The translations under genes were made by a program, and so were the position numbers. Of a stretch of 5,321 nucleotides of DNA, positions 1 to 5,321 are shown piece after piece (the first letter of the stretch is position 1; every line of letters starts with the position of its first letter). This DNA comes from Gammaproteobacteria bacterium (GTDB lineage: Bacteria; Pseudomonadota; Gammaproteobacteria; Pseudomonadales; Pseudohongiellaceae). The notes under the pieces are model-generated. The model had not been told where the DNA came from. It searched no databases and saw nothing but the letters and a program-made list of their open reading frames with translations. The stretch lies in NCBI GenBank assembly GCA_002694855.1, contig NZNL01000067.1, positions 33,357 through 38,677 on the forward strand. The letters are read 5' to 3'.

Positions 1-1
1 C

Positions 2-14
2 GGGCAATTTGCCC
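2..14. repeat. Small inverted repeat at left window edge
   Basis: GGGCA and TGCCC flank a three-base loop, giving a short GC-rich hairpin. The next T-run (about 29-34) lies some 15 bases downstream, so it is not a textbook terminator. It may belong to the end of an upstream gene or transcription unit that the window cuts off. It is not a tRNA 3' end (see rejected items). Too little flank is visible to assign a role. Confidence 0.25.
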
Positions 15-23
15 CGCCATTAC

Positions 24-51
24 TTGAGTTTTTTGATTTTGATAGTACTAT
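24..51 (+). promoter_or_regulatory. Candidate sigma70 promoter for tRNA-Lys
   Basis: TTGAGT (24-29) and TACTAT (46-51) are separated by 16 bases. Each matches the sigma70 consensus at 4 of 6 positions. Transcription would begin near 57-59, a few bases before the mature tRNA 5' end at 64, which suits a short processed leader. This is seen by eye only; the tRNA could also be co-transcribed from upstream. Confidence 0.4.
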
Positions 52-63
52 GTCGCACCTCTT

Positions 64-139
64 GGGTCGTTAGCTCAGTTGGTAGAGCAGAAGGCTTTTA
101 ACCTTTTGGTCATAGGTTCGAATCCTATACGACCCACCA
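64..139 (+). tRNA. tRNA-Lys (anticodon UUU)
   Basis: A complete 76-base cloverleaf. The acceptor stem pairs GGGTCGT (64-70) with ACGACCC (129-135). The D stem is GCTC/GAGC (73-76/85-88). The anticodon stem is GAAGG/CCTTT (90-94/102-106), including one G-U pair, around the loop CTTTTAA, which puts TTT at 97-99. The T arm is ATAGG-TTCGAAT-CCTAT (112-128). The discriminator base is A (136) and the CCA is encoded in the DNA (137-139), as is common in gammaproteobacteria. It decodes AAA/AAG lysine codons. A T-rich tract follows at once (140-150). In Pseudomonas a tRNA-Lys also sits near nadA, and tRNA-Lys 3' ends are known island attachment sites. Confidence 0.97.
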
Positions 140-238
140 TTTTTCTTTTTCCGTCTTATTTCCAATTTCCATAATTCTAAGCTTAACTGACTCTACCTTA
201 TGATAAGATCAAAATTACTTGTTTTGCTCGGATAATTT
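140..238 (+). promoter_or_regulatory. Intergenic leader between tRNA-Lys and nadA
   Basis: An AT-rich spacer. TTTTTCTTTTT at 140-150 directly follows the tRNA and could help end its transcript, although no dedicated hairpin precedes it apart from the tRNA itself. A perfect 5+5 palindrome, CTTAT-G-ATAAG, lies at 197-207 and could be an operator or contain the -10 of a nadA promoter (TATGAT 200-205 or TAAGAT 204-209). No convincing -35 accompanies either. The only Shine-Dalgarno-like bases before nadA are GGA at 230-232, so translation initiation looks weak. Confidence 0.3.
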
Positions 239-1330
239 ATGATTAATATTACAAATACACAAGAGCTAGACAATCCAACATCCGATCTTGAAATAGTCCG
301 GCGATATCTTGATCAGGTAAAACCTCCCAAGGAATTGTCAAAATCCGAGAGTTCTAAACTTGAAGCGCAACTCCGCGAGTTGATGCAAACTAAAAATGCC
401 CGTTTGATTGCTCACTACTACTCTGACTCATCGTTACAAGATCTAGCGGATGATACGGGGGGGTTCGTGGGCGATAGCTTGGAAATGGCTCGATTTGGTC
501 GCGAAAGCGATGCGGATATCCTTGTAGTAGCTGGTGTGCGGTTCATGGGCGAGTCCGCCAAGATACTTAGTCCCAACAAGAAAGTGTTAATGCCTACACT
601 TGATGCAACCTGCTCACTCGACATTGCTTGTCCTATTGAAACTTTTGCATCTTTTTGCGATGAGCATCCAGACCGGACGGTTGTGGTGTATGCAAATACT
701 TCGGCTGCAGTTAAAGCTCGCTCTGACTGGATTGTGACTTCAAGTATTGCGCTAGACGTAGTGGAATATCTGTCGGACGAAGGTCAAAAAATCCTTTGGG
801 CTCCGGACAAGCACTTGGGCGCCTACATAAAAAAGACAACCGATGCTGACATGTTATTGTGGGATGCAGCATGTGTTGTTCACGAAGAATTCAAGGCGCG
901 TGGTATTAAGGATATGCTGGCCATTTATCCTGATGCAGCAGTACTGGCTCATCCTGAATCAACGGATGCGGTGCTAGAACTAGCTGACGTAATCGGCTCC
1001 ACGACTCAGATAATTAATGAGGCAAAGCGTTTGCCGAATCGCGATATTATCGTGGCAACTGATCAGGGGATATTTCATAAGCTACAACAGCAAAACCCGG
1101 ATAAATCCTTCATTATTGCGCCGACGGCCGGTAATAGTGCTGCCTGCAAGAGTTGCGCTCATTGCCCCTGGATGGCTATGAACTCCTTCCAGTCCATGTA
1201 CAGTTCTTTACTACAAGAAACCAACGAAGTGTTGGTTGAATCAACGCTTGCTGAACAAGCCATGAAGCCCTTGCAACGTATGCTAGATTTTGCCGCAAAG
1301 AATCAACTACGGGTCAAAGGGAGGGCCTAG
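239..1330 (+). CDS. nadA: Quinolinate synthase NadA
   Basis: NadA condenses iminoaspartate (made by NadB) with dihydroxyacetone phosphate to give quinolinate, the first pyridine intermediate of de novo NAD synthesis, in the cytoplasm. The enzyme needs an oxygen-sensitive [4Fe-4S] cluster. The 363-residue product fits the longer proteobacterial form of the family. The three expected cluster cysteines are visible: C125 (in TCSLD), C212 (in AACVVHEEF) and C309, the last cysteine of a CxxCxxC motif (C303, C306, C309). They correspond to E. coli C113, C200 and C297 with a constant offset of 12. Other family blocks are LIAHYY (56-61), DSLEMARFG (79-87), VVYANTSAAVKA (149-160), ILWAPDKHLG (185-194) and APTAGNSAACKSCAHCPWM (294-312). 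The ATG at 239 gives a normal N-terminus despite a weak ribosome site. The gene contains a run of seven G (457-463) that is in frame. Its stop lies 23 bases from the stop of the convergent protease gene. Confidence 0.97.
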   Translation: MINITNTQELDNPTSDLEIVRRYLDQVKPPKELSKSESSKLEAQLRELMQTKNARLIAHYYSDSSLQDLADDTGGFVGDSLEMARFGRESDADILVVAGVRFMGESAKILSPNKKVLMPTLDATCSLDIACPIETFASFCDEHPDRTVVVYANTSAAVKARSDWIVTSSIALDVVEYLSDEGQKILWAPDKHLGAYIKKTTDADMLLWDAACVVHEEFKARGIKDMLAIYPDAAVLAHPESTDAVLELADVIGSTTQIINEAKRLPNRDIIVATDQGIFHKLQQQNPDKSFIIAPTAGNSAACKSCAHCPWMAMNSFQSMYSSLLQETNEVLVESTLAEQAMKPLQRMLDFAAKNQLRVKGRA

Positions 1331-1353
1331 ACGAAGATAACAATCATTATGGG

Positions 1354-2808
1354 CTAATCGCCGTTAAACTCACGCACAATCTCTTCGACATCACGAATTT
1401 TTTGTCTCAAACGCGCCTCTTCAGCTGGAGCAGCTCCATTGCCTGTCTCTATGCGCAGAGCAAATCGTAACTGTTCTCGCGCTCTTCGGAAGTCCTGTAG
1501 CAGTATAAAATACTCTGCTCTTGCTTGGTGAACCTTGCTGATATTTCCAGCTTGTCCCCACGTTTCTGCCAGCTGAAACCAAAGGTTATGATCGTTGTTT
1601 CTGATTTGAGTATGGCGTTCCATTGTTTCGGCCGCTTCGGTGTAGGCGCGAGATTCCTGTAATGCATCAATATAGGCCATTGTAAGGGAGTGATTATTTG
1701 GATTAATTTCCAAGTGCCTCTGCAGAAAGTTAATAGCCTGTTGTGGTTCATTCTGGGCAGTATAGATTTCTGCTTGGGTAACTACATAACTGATACGATT
1801 GGGATCTTTTTGCAGAAGCGGAGAAAGGATGGTGGTCGCTTCAGCATATTTTTCATCCTCCCAGTAACCTATGGCTAAACCATAACGATTGGCATCCCGC
1901 GTGAATTCAGTAGTACTCTCATCCAGTTTTTTCCGATATTCCATTATCAGAGCTTCCTTATCAGTGGCGTAGTGCCCGAGCACCCGTGCACGCATGGTTT
2001 GGTATTCTAGGTTGTTGAAATATTCGCGCGGAGTATAACGAACGGCTCTACCGCGAGCATCAGCCACACGAGATTCCGTTAAGGGATGGGAGAGGAGAAA
2101 CTCTGGTGGACGTCGACCAAATCGATTGAGGGCGATAAGCCTTTCGAACAGGGTGCCCATTGCCTCTGGATCGAATCCAGAATAATACATATTGTCCTGG
2201 CCGATACGATCGGCTTCGGCTTCATGGCTGCGACTGAAACGTAGCTGATTGTCAACGGCTCGACCTTGAGCTGCTGTAATCGCTGCCATACCATGCTCTG
2301 CTTGGGAGGTGGCCATAATCAATACACTAGCGAGCAGAGAAGCCAGTTGGGGAACCCGTCCCGCCTGAGCCTCATCGACTCCACGGGCAAAATGGCGTTG
2401 ACTAACGTGTGCGATCTCGTGTGCCATAACCGATGCAAATTCGGCTTCTGTTTGTGCATTAAGGAAAAGGCCAGTATTGACACCGATAATGCCACCAGGA
2501 GCGGCAAAGGCATTTAGTTCTTCGCTATTGATAATGATGAAAGAGAGTCGGTGGTCTTGGAGTTGGCTTCGAGAGGCTAGCTTATAGGTGATATTCTCCA
2601 GATAATCGTTTAGAAGAGCATCCGGGATAGTAGATGCACTGCGGCGAATCTGGCTCAAGAATTGCTGGCCCATCTCATATTCCTGGTCGAGAGAAACGGT
2701 ACCGGAGATGCGATCGCCCAGTGAGGGCAGCGGCGTCTGAGCATGGCTACTTAATGTAGGCAGAGTCAGTACAAGGAAAAACGCTGTATAACGATTGAAT
2801 CGATGCAT
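1354..2808 (-). CDS. bepA: Periplasmic M48 zinc metalloprotease with TPR repeats, BepA-like
   Basis: A 484-residue exported protease/chaperone of the BepA (YfgC) type. In E. coli BepA promotes correct LptD assembly and degrades stalled outer-membrane proteins at the BAM complex. The N-terminus is a Sec signal peptide: basic MHRFNR, a hydrophobic stretch (about 9-20) and a likely signal peptidase I cut after A23 (SHA/QT). The peptidase M48 domain spans about 40-255. It has HEIAH (H130, E131, H134) as zinc and catalytic residues, and E196 in HEAEAD as the likely third ligand. HPLTESRVADAR (241-252) carries H241, matching the regulatory His246 of E. coli BepA. TPR-like helical pairs follow from about 305 to 455, and the C-terminus is charged. 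Length and layout match BepA closely. The ATG at 2808 is the start that yields the signal peptide; no good Shine-Dalgarno precedes it. The symbol is given by homology: the equivalent Pseudomonas gene beside nadA is usually annotated only as an M48 peptidase. Confidence 0.9.
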   Translation of the reverse strand: MHRFNRYTAFFLVLTLPTLSSHAQTPLPSLGDRISGTVSLDQEYEMGQQFLSQIRRSASTIPDALLNDYLENITYKLASRSQLQDHRLSFIIINSEELNAFAAPGGIIGVNTGLFLNAQTEAEFASVMAHEIAHVSQRHFARGVDEAQAGRVPQLASLLASVLIMATSQAEHGMAAITAAQGRAVDNQLRFSRSHEAEADRIGQDNMYYSGFDPEAMGTLFERLIALNRFGRRPPEFLLSHPLTESRVADARGRAVRYTPREYFNNLEYQTMRARVLGHYATDKEALIMEYRKKLDESTTEFTRDANRYGLAIGYWEDEKYAEATTILSPLLQKDPNRISYVVTQAEIYTAQNEPQQAINFLQRHLEINPNNHSLTMAYIDALQESRAYTEAAETMERHTQIRNNDHNLWFQLAETWGQAGNISKVHQARAEYFILLQDFRRAREQLRFALRIETGNGAAPAEEARLRQKIRDVEEIVREFNGD

Positions 2809-2861
2809 TATGGGTGTCTTATCAATACCTATATGACCCAGACTACCATAAATAATTCCAT

Positions 2862-2867
2862 ATTATA
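2862..2867 (-). promoter_or_regulatory. Candidate -10 element for the M48 protease gene
   Basis: Read on the - strand this is a perfect TATAAT. It would place transcription initiation near 2855 and give a leader of about 47 bases. No good -35 is found 16-18 bases upstream (GCAATA at 17), so either the promoter needs an activator or the match is chance in AT-rich DNA. Confidence 0.35.
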
Positions 2868-2875
2868 GAGGAAGT

Positions 2876-2896
2876 TAACGCAACTATTGCTCGTTA
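2876..2896. repeat. Imperfect inverted repeat in the divergent bepA-tusA intergenic region
   Basis: TAACGCAA (2876-2883) pairs with TTG (2887-2889) and CGTTA (2892-2896) around a three-base loop with a two-base bulge, giving an 8-bp stem. It sits just upstream of the - strand TATAAT, where a -35 would lie, and also upstream of tusA. It could be an operator for either divergent gene. It is too short and imperfect to rule out chance. Confidence 0.25.
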
Positions 2897-2938
2897 GAGA
2901 GTGTGGCCATCAGGTGTAATAGCTTGATAAAATAAGTT

Positions 2939-3172
2939 ATGGAAATCAATGTTGATGTTGAGCTGGATCTCAGCGGCCTTCAGTGTCCGATGCCTTTGTT
3001 GAAAGCAAAACTGGCCCTTAATGAGATGCAACCAACGCAGATCCTTAAAGTAATTGCAACAGACCCTGGTTCTGAGAAAGACTTTCACTTGTTCGTTAAT
3101 CAGAGCAATCACCAGATACTAAATTTTCAGAAAGAAAAACATGCTTATTTCTACTGGATTCGAAAGGGTTAA
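2939..3172 (+). CDS. TusA/SirA-family sulfur carrier protein
   Basis: A complete 77-residue cytoplasmic protein of the TusA (SirA/YhhP) family. These proteins carry sulfur as a cysteine persulfide for tRNA 2-thiolation, molybdenum cofactor or related sulfur transfer. The family signature is at the N-terminus: LDLSGLQCPMP (9-19) with the CPxP motif and the persulfide cysteine C16, followed by the helix LLKAKLALNEM. The typical second half follows with KVIATDPGSEKDF (37-49), and the protein ends in YFYWIRKG. A member of this family lies beside the nadA-side M48 protease gene in Pseudomonas, where I recall a link to molybdenum homeostasis; that role is only a possibility here. I leave the symbol blank because TusA paralogues such as YedF share the fold and motif. 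The ATG at 2939 has no clear Shine-Dalgarno (upstream AAAATAAGTT), but moving the start downstream would remove the conserved first strand. Confidence 0.9.
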   Translation: MEINVDVELDLSGLQCPMPLLKAKLALNEMQPTQILKVIATDPGSEKDFHLFVNQSNHQILNFQKEKHAYFYWIRKG

Positions 3173-3179
3173 TTAAAGT

Positions 3180-3251
3180 CCAGAGATTTCCTGAGTTGGA
3201 AAAAGCTACTTAACTGGTCTTCGAAGGGATATAGGCTCTGGCAGGTAGCTT
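3180..3251 (+). repeat. Interleaved inverted repeats downstream of tusA
   Basis: CCAGAG (3180-3185) complements CTCTGG (3236-3241), and AAGCTAC (3203-3209) complements GTAGCTT (3245-3251). The arms interleave rather than nest, which is an H-type pseudoknot topology if both form in RNA. A third, local hairpin (TTTCC/GGAAA, 3187-3202) lies inside the first pair. No T-run follows, so this is not a standard intrinsic terminator. It begins 8 bases after the tusA stop. Confidence 0.3.
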
Positions 3252-3265
3252 CTTCACAATCCTTC

Positions 3266-3294
3266 TTGCGACTTTGATCAAGACTAATGTTAAT
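3266..3294 (+). promoter_or_regulatory. Weak candidate promoter for dapA-bamC
   Basis: TTGCGA (3266-3271) and GTTAAT (3289-3294) are 17 bases apart, each matching sigma70 consensus at 4 of 6 positions. The spacer contains the palindrome TTGATCAA (3274-3281). Initiation near 3301 would give a leader of about 140 bases. This was the best match noticed in the gap by eye, but it is not strong. Confidence 0.2.
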
Positions 3295-3345
3295 GGCTGC
3301 TTAGGTCGTTTCTACGGAAAAAAGATCTACGACAAGACACCTGAT

Positions 3346-3397
3346 TTTAGCGCCTCTTCTGTCCTGAGAGGGCCCAATATGGTAGAGTTTAGCGCCT
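3346..3397 (+). repeat. Pair of 10-base direct repeats in the dapA leader
   Basis: TTTAGCGCCT occurs exactly at 3346-3355 and again at 3388-3397. The start-to-start distance is 42 bases, about four helical turns, which would put both copies on the same face of the DNA. The second copy ends 45 bases before the dapA start. A tandem binding site for a regulator is one explanation; chance or a decayed duplication are others. Confidence 0.4.
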
Positions 3398-3442
3398 GAA
3401 ATCGCTCTGTTACAGGCTTTCATTTGAGGGAAAAGAATTCGG

Positions 3443-4342
3443 ATGTCCAGTAATATTAGAGGCAGTATTGTAGCTCTGGTTACACCTATGCAAGCGGATG
3501 GTTCGTTGGACTTGGTTGCATTGGATCGCTTGATTGACTGGCACGTCGAGAATGGTACGCACGCTTTGGTGGTAGTTGGCACGACGGGTGAGTCGGCCAC
3601 TCTTAGTGTTCAAGAGCATTGCGATCTCGTGGCCCATTGTGTACAGGTTACAGGTAAGCGCATCTCGGTTATTGCCGGCACTGGCTCTAACAGTACAGAG
3701 GAAGCCCTCTACTTTACCAAATCGGCACAGCAGCATGGTGCTGATGCTTGTCTACTGGTTACACCTTACTACAATAAACCCTCACAAGAAGGGTTATATC
3801 AACATTTCAAGGCGGTGGCCGAAGCAGTAGATATACCGCAGATTTTATACAATGTGCCTAGTCGTACTGCTTGTGACCTGGCCCTTGAAACTGTGGATCG
3901 GCTGGCTGATCTTGACAATATCGTTGGCATAAAAGATGCAACGGGGGACGTTGCACGCGGGAAACAATTGATACAACAATGTGGAGACCGGCTCGCTATC
4001 TATAGCGGTGAAGATGCTATTACTCTTTCATTGATGATGGGTGGTGCTGATGGAACCATATCCGTAACTGCAAATGTTGCTCCAGCATTAATGGCTAAAA
4101 TGTGTTCCAGCGCACTTTCGGGAGATAGTCAAAGAGCAAGAGAAATTGATGAAAGACTTGGTTTATTGCATCGCAACCTGTTTCTAGAAGCGAACCCGAG
4201 TCCTGTGAAATGGGCTTTGTGGAAAATGGGATTAATAAAGAAGGGGATAAGGCTTCCGCTCGTGGAACTTGATGCGAAGTTTCATATCCAAGTGATTGAA
4301 GCCTTAGTTCGAGCAGGAATAGAGTTGCCACAGGCGGCTTGA
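3443..4342 (+). CDS. dapA: 4-hydroxy-tetrahydrodipicolinate synthase DapA
   Basis: DapA condenses pyruvate with aspartate-4-semialdehyde, the committed step toward diaminopimelate and lysine, in the cytoplasm as a class I aldolase-type TIM barrel. The 299 residues match the family (E. coli 292) and key residues follow E. coli with an offset of 3. These are the Schiff-base lysine K164 (GIKDATG), Y136 (ILYNVPSR), R141, the proton-relay T47 and T48 in GTTGE, and Y110 in TPYYNKPSQEG. The lysine feedback pocket is largely kept (S51, A52, H59, N83, E87, Y109), but the position of E. coli H53 is V56, so inhibition may persist with altered detail. The ATG at 3443 gives the usual N-terminus IRGSIVALVTP. 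A GAGGG at 3426-3430 is a Shine-Dalgarno candidate, spaced rather far (12 bases) from the start. bamC follows after 39 bases on the same strand, so co-transcription is likely. Confidence 0.97.
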   Translation: MSSNIRGSIVALVTPMQADGSLDLVALDRLIDWHVENGTHALVVVGTTGESATLSVQEHCDLVAHCVQVTGKRISVIAGTGSNSTEEALYFTKSAQQHGADACLLVTPYYNKPSQEGLYQHFKAVAEAVDIPQILYNVPSRTACDLALETVDRLADLDNIVGIKDATGDVARGKQLIQQCGDRLAIYSGEDAITLSLMMGGADGTISVTANVAPALMAKMCSSALSGDSQRAREIDERLGLLHRNLFLEANPSPVKWALWKMGLIKKGIRLPLVELDAKFHIQVIEALVRAGIELPQAA

Positions 4343-4352
4343 GTTTTGAAAA

Positions 4353-4382
4353 ATGTTCCAGGAGTTAATAAAATTTTACTAA
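4353..4382 (+). CDS. Possible 9-codon leader ORF overlapping the bamC start
   Basis: ATG at 4353 opens a frame of nine sense codons (MFQELIKFY) ending in TAA at 4380-4382. The stop overlaps the bamC ATG in the arrangement TAATG. The AGGAG at 4360-4364 lies inside this mini-frame. Such an overlap permits translational coupling, yet a frame this short arises easily by chance and only a weak TTGAG (4339-4343) precedes it. Confidence 0.15.
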   Translation: MFQELIKFY

Positions 4383-5321
4383 TGGTAAAAAGGGTCCTGA
4401 TAATTATTTTTGCAGTAGCCCTTGGGGGCTGCAATTACTTTCTAGGCGAGGAAGGAATGTTTCGTGATCGTGGCAGCGACTATTTGGAAGCCCAAGCTTT
4501 GGCGCAGATGGAAATTCCTGAAAACCTCGATAGCTATACGCTAGATCAGCTATACGTTATTCCGGAGCAAATCATTACGGTTGCCGTTCCTTTCGAAGAA
4601 ATACCGATGCCAAAACCGATCGAGAGCAGACGGCGGGAAGGGGTCATAATTCAGAGTCTTGCAGCGAATCGCTGGATATTAATTGACACAACGCCAGGAC
4701 AGGTTTGGCCGCTGGTTAGAGATTACTGGACTGACCTGCAAGTGATTCTTGATTTAGAAAATCCGGGTAGTGGCATCATGGAAACAGCTTGGGTGGAAGT
4801 AGACAACGATCGGGAGAAACGTCACAAGTACCGAGTTTCCATTGAGCCGGGTTTGCATTCCGGTTACTCGGAGATTTTTATCCTGCACATGGAAGACCTG
4901 CGTACAGAACAGATTCCTCTGGTACTCAACTGGCCAGAAATTTCCGACTCTGAAGATTTAGAACAAGAGATTTTGTCTTCAATATCACAGTATTTGGCAG
5001 ATAGGAACGATATTTACCAGGCCTCCACAGCGAGCTTACTTGCCGGAAGCATTGAGGCTGAATCGAAGGCTAATATTGTGGAAAATGAGAGCGGGGAACA
5101 GGTGCTTGAATTAAAGATCGGCTATGATCGGGCCTGGGTACAGATTCGTGCTGCCTTAGAAACCGCTGAGATACTGATCGTTGACAGCAATCGAGATCAG
5201 AATTTCTTTAATGTCCGGTTCGCGGGCATTGCAGAGGACGAAGATGAACCTGGATTTATTGCACGAATATTCGGCGGTGATGATGAGGCAACCGAAGCCG
5301 AAGAACAGGATTTTAGTATAC
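4382..5321 (+). CDS. bamC: Outer membrane assembly lipoprotein BamC (3' end cut by window)
   Basis: BamC (NlpB) is a lipoprotein of the BAM complex that folds beta-barrel proteins into the outer membrane; it binds BamD through an unstructured N-terminal stretch. 313 codons are visible with no stop before the window ends; E. coli BamC has 344 residues, so only the C-terminal end is probably missing. The start MVKRVLIIIFAVALGGC is a lipoprotein signal with lipobox LGGC and lipidated C17; N18 at +2 is compatible with outer-membrane sorting. The loop-like segment then carries DYLEAQALAQMEIPENL (33-49) and YVIP (58-61), matching the conserved YLEAxPLxxLxxP...YxIP of BamC. Two helix-grip domains follow at about 94-207 and from about 238. 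An acidic segment EDEDEP...DDEATEAEE (285-308) interrupts the second. AGGAG (4360-4364) is 17 bases from this ATG, which is long; an in-frame TTG at 4346 is an alternative start giving a 12-residue longer signal. The gene lies 39 bases after dapA. Confidence 0.9.
   Translation, partial: MVKRVLIIIFAVALGGCNYFLGEEGMFRDRGSDYLEAQALAQMEIPENLDSYTLDQLYVIPEQIITVAVPFEEIPMPKPIESRRREGVIIQSLAANRWILIDTTPGQVWPLVRDYWTDLQVILDLENPGSGIMETAWVEVDNDREKRHKYRVSIEPGLHSGYSEIFILHMEDLRTEQIPLVLNWPEISDSEDLEQEILSSISQYLADRNDIYQASTASLLAGSIEAESKANIVENESGEQVLELKIGYDRAWVQIRAALETAEILIVDSNRDQNFFNVRFAGIAEDEDEPGFIARIFGGDDEATEAEEQDFSI

Larger units (their letters stand above)
3173..3442. other. Gene-free 270-base gap upstream of dapA
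   Basis: No reading frame here looks like a protein. The only forward ATG frames are a handful of codons long, and the reverse frames that enter it are antisense shadows of dapA. It holds: a hairpin TTTCC/GGAAA (3187-3191/3198-3202); two interleaved inverted repeats (3180-3185 with 3236-3241, and 3203-3209 with 3245-3251); palindromes CTTCGAAG (3219-3226) and TTGATCAA (3274-3281); an inverted repeat CCTCT/AGAGG (3353-3357/3367-3371); and a duplicated 10-mer (3346, 3388). It probably carries the tusA transcript end and the dapA promoter and leader. No member of a known riboswitch class was recognised. In Pseudomonas, from memory, several genes (permease, bcp, gcvR) occupy this interval. Confidence 0.5.

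Noticed and set aside
1..19. Sequence ending in GCCA that resembles the 3' end of an upstream tRNA
   Set aside because: Counting back from the CCA, the position that should be the invariant C61 of the T arm is G, and no T-loop motif is visible; it fits a plain small hairpin better.
1331..1356. Shared terminator between convergent nadA and the protease gene
   Set aside because: Only a 3-4 bp imperfect pairing (GGGC..GCC) without a T-run is present in or next to the 23-base spacer; not enough to call.
2266..2517. Forward frame of 83 codons with several cysteines and histidines opposite the M48 gene
   Set aside because: It is antisense to the HEIAH-bearing catalytic region, and its Cys/His content comes from the reverse reading of that conserved sequence rather than from a zinc finger.
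3274..3281. TTGATCAA as an FNR/Anr site
   Set aside because: The FNR-type box needs four bases between TTGAT and ATCAA; here the halves are fused, so the spacing is wrong.
3394..3417. GCCTG/CAGGC hairpin just before dapA as an attenuator or terminator
   Set aside because: A five-base stem with a 14-base loop and only TTT after it is too weak, and no leader peptide rich in lysine codons precedes it.
3301..3600. Reverse-strand frame of 99 codons overlapping the dapA start
   Set aside because: It is antisense to the well-supported dapA gene for about half its length, has no recognisable domain, and its composition reads as a shadow of the other strand.
3410..3736. Reverse-strand frame of 108 codons inside dapA
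   Set aside because: It lies almost wholly opposite dapA and has no family features; an antisense shadow.

Overview
The window reads as ordinary chromosomal DNA from a gammaproteobacterium. Its base composition looks mid-range by eye, not GC-rich like Pseudomonas. The proteins and gene order are nevertheless closest, from memory, to the Pseudomonas-type neighbourhood tRNA-Lys / nadA / M48-TPR protease / TusA-like protein / dapA / bamC (then usually purC). A marine or otherwise lower-GC relative of Pseudomonadales/Cellvibrionales is a reasonable guess; the genus cannot be named from this sequence.

Layout from left to right: a short left edge with a small hairpin and a plausible sigma70 promoter; a complete tRNA-Lys(UUU) with encoded CCA; nadA on the + strand; a convergent M48 metalloprotease with TPR repeats (BepA-like) on the - strand; a divergent small TusA-family gene on the + strand; a 270-base stretch with no convincing gene but several short repeats; dapA; and a bamC-like lipoprotein gene that runs off the right edge.

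Functionally these are housekeeping genes. NadA makes quinolinate for NAD. The BepA-like protease is expected in the periplasm, where it polices outer-membrane protein assembly. The TusA-like protein carries a persulfide sulfur. DapA begins the lysine/diaminopimelate branch. BamC is a lipoprotein of the BAM complex, the machine on whose substrates BepA acts, so two outer-membrane assembly functions lie within about 2 kb. dapA and bamC look like one transcription unit. nadA and the protease gene converge with only 23 bases between them. The protease and tusA genes diverge from a 130-base shared upstream region.

I found no CRISPR array, insertion sequence, toxin-antitoxin pair or defence system, and no strong evidence for an undescribed system. 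The points most worth a second look are the repeat-bearing gap before dapA, the tRNA-Lys 3' end as a possible unoccupied island integration site, and the unusual translation-start region of bamC.
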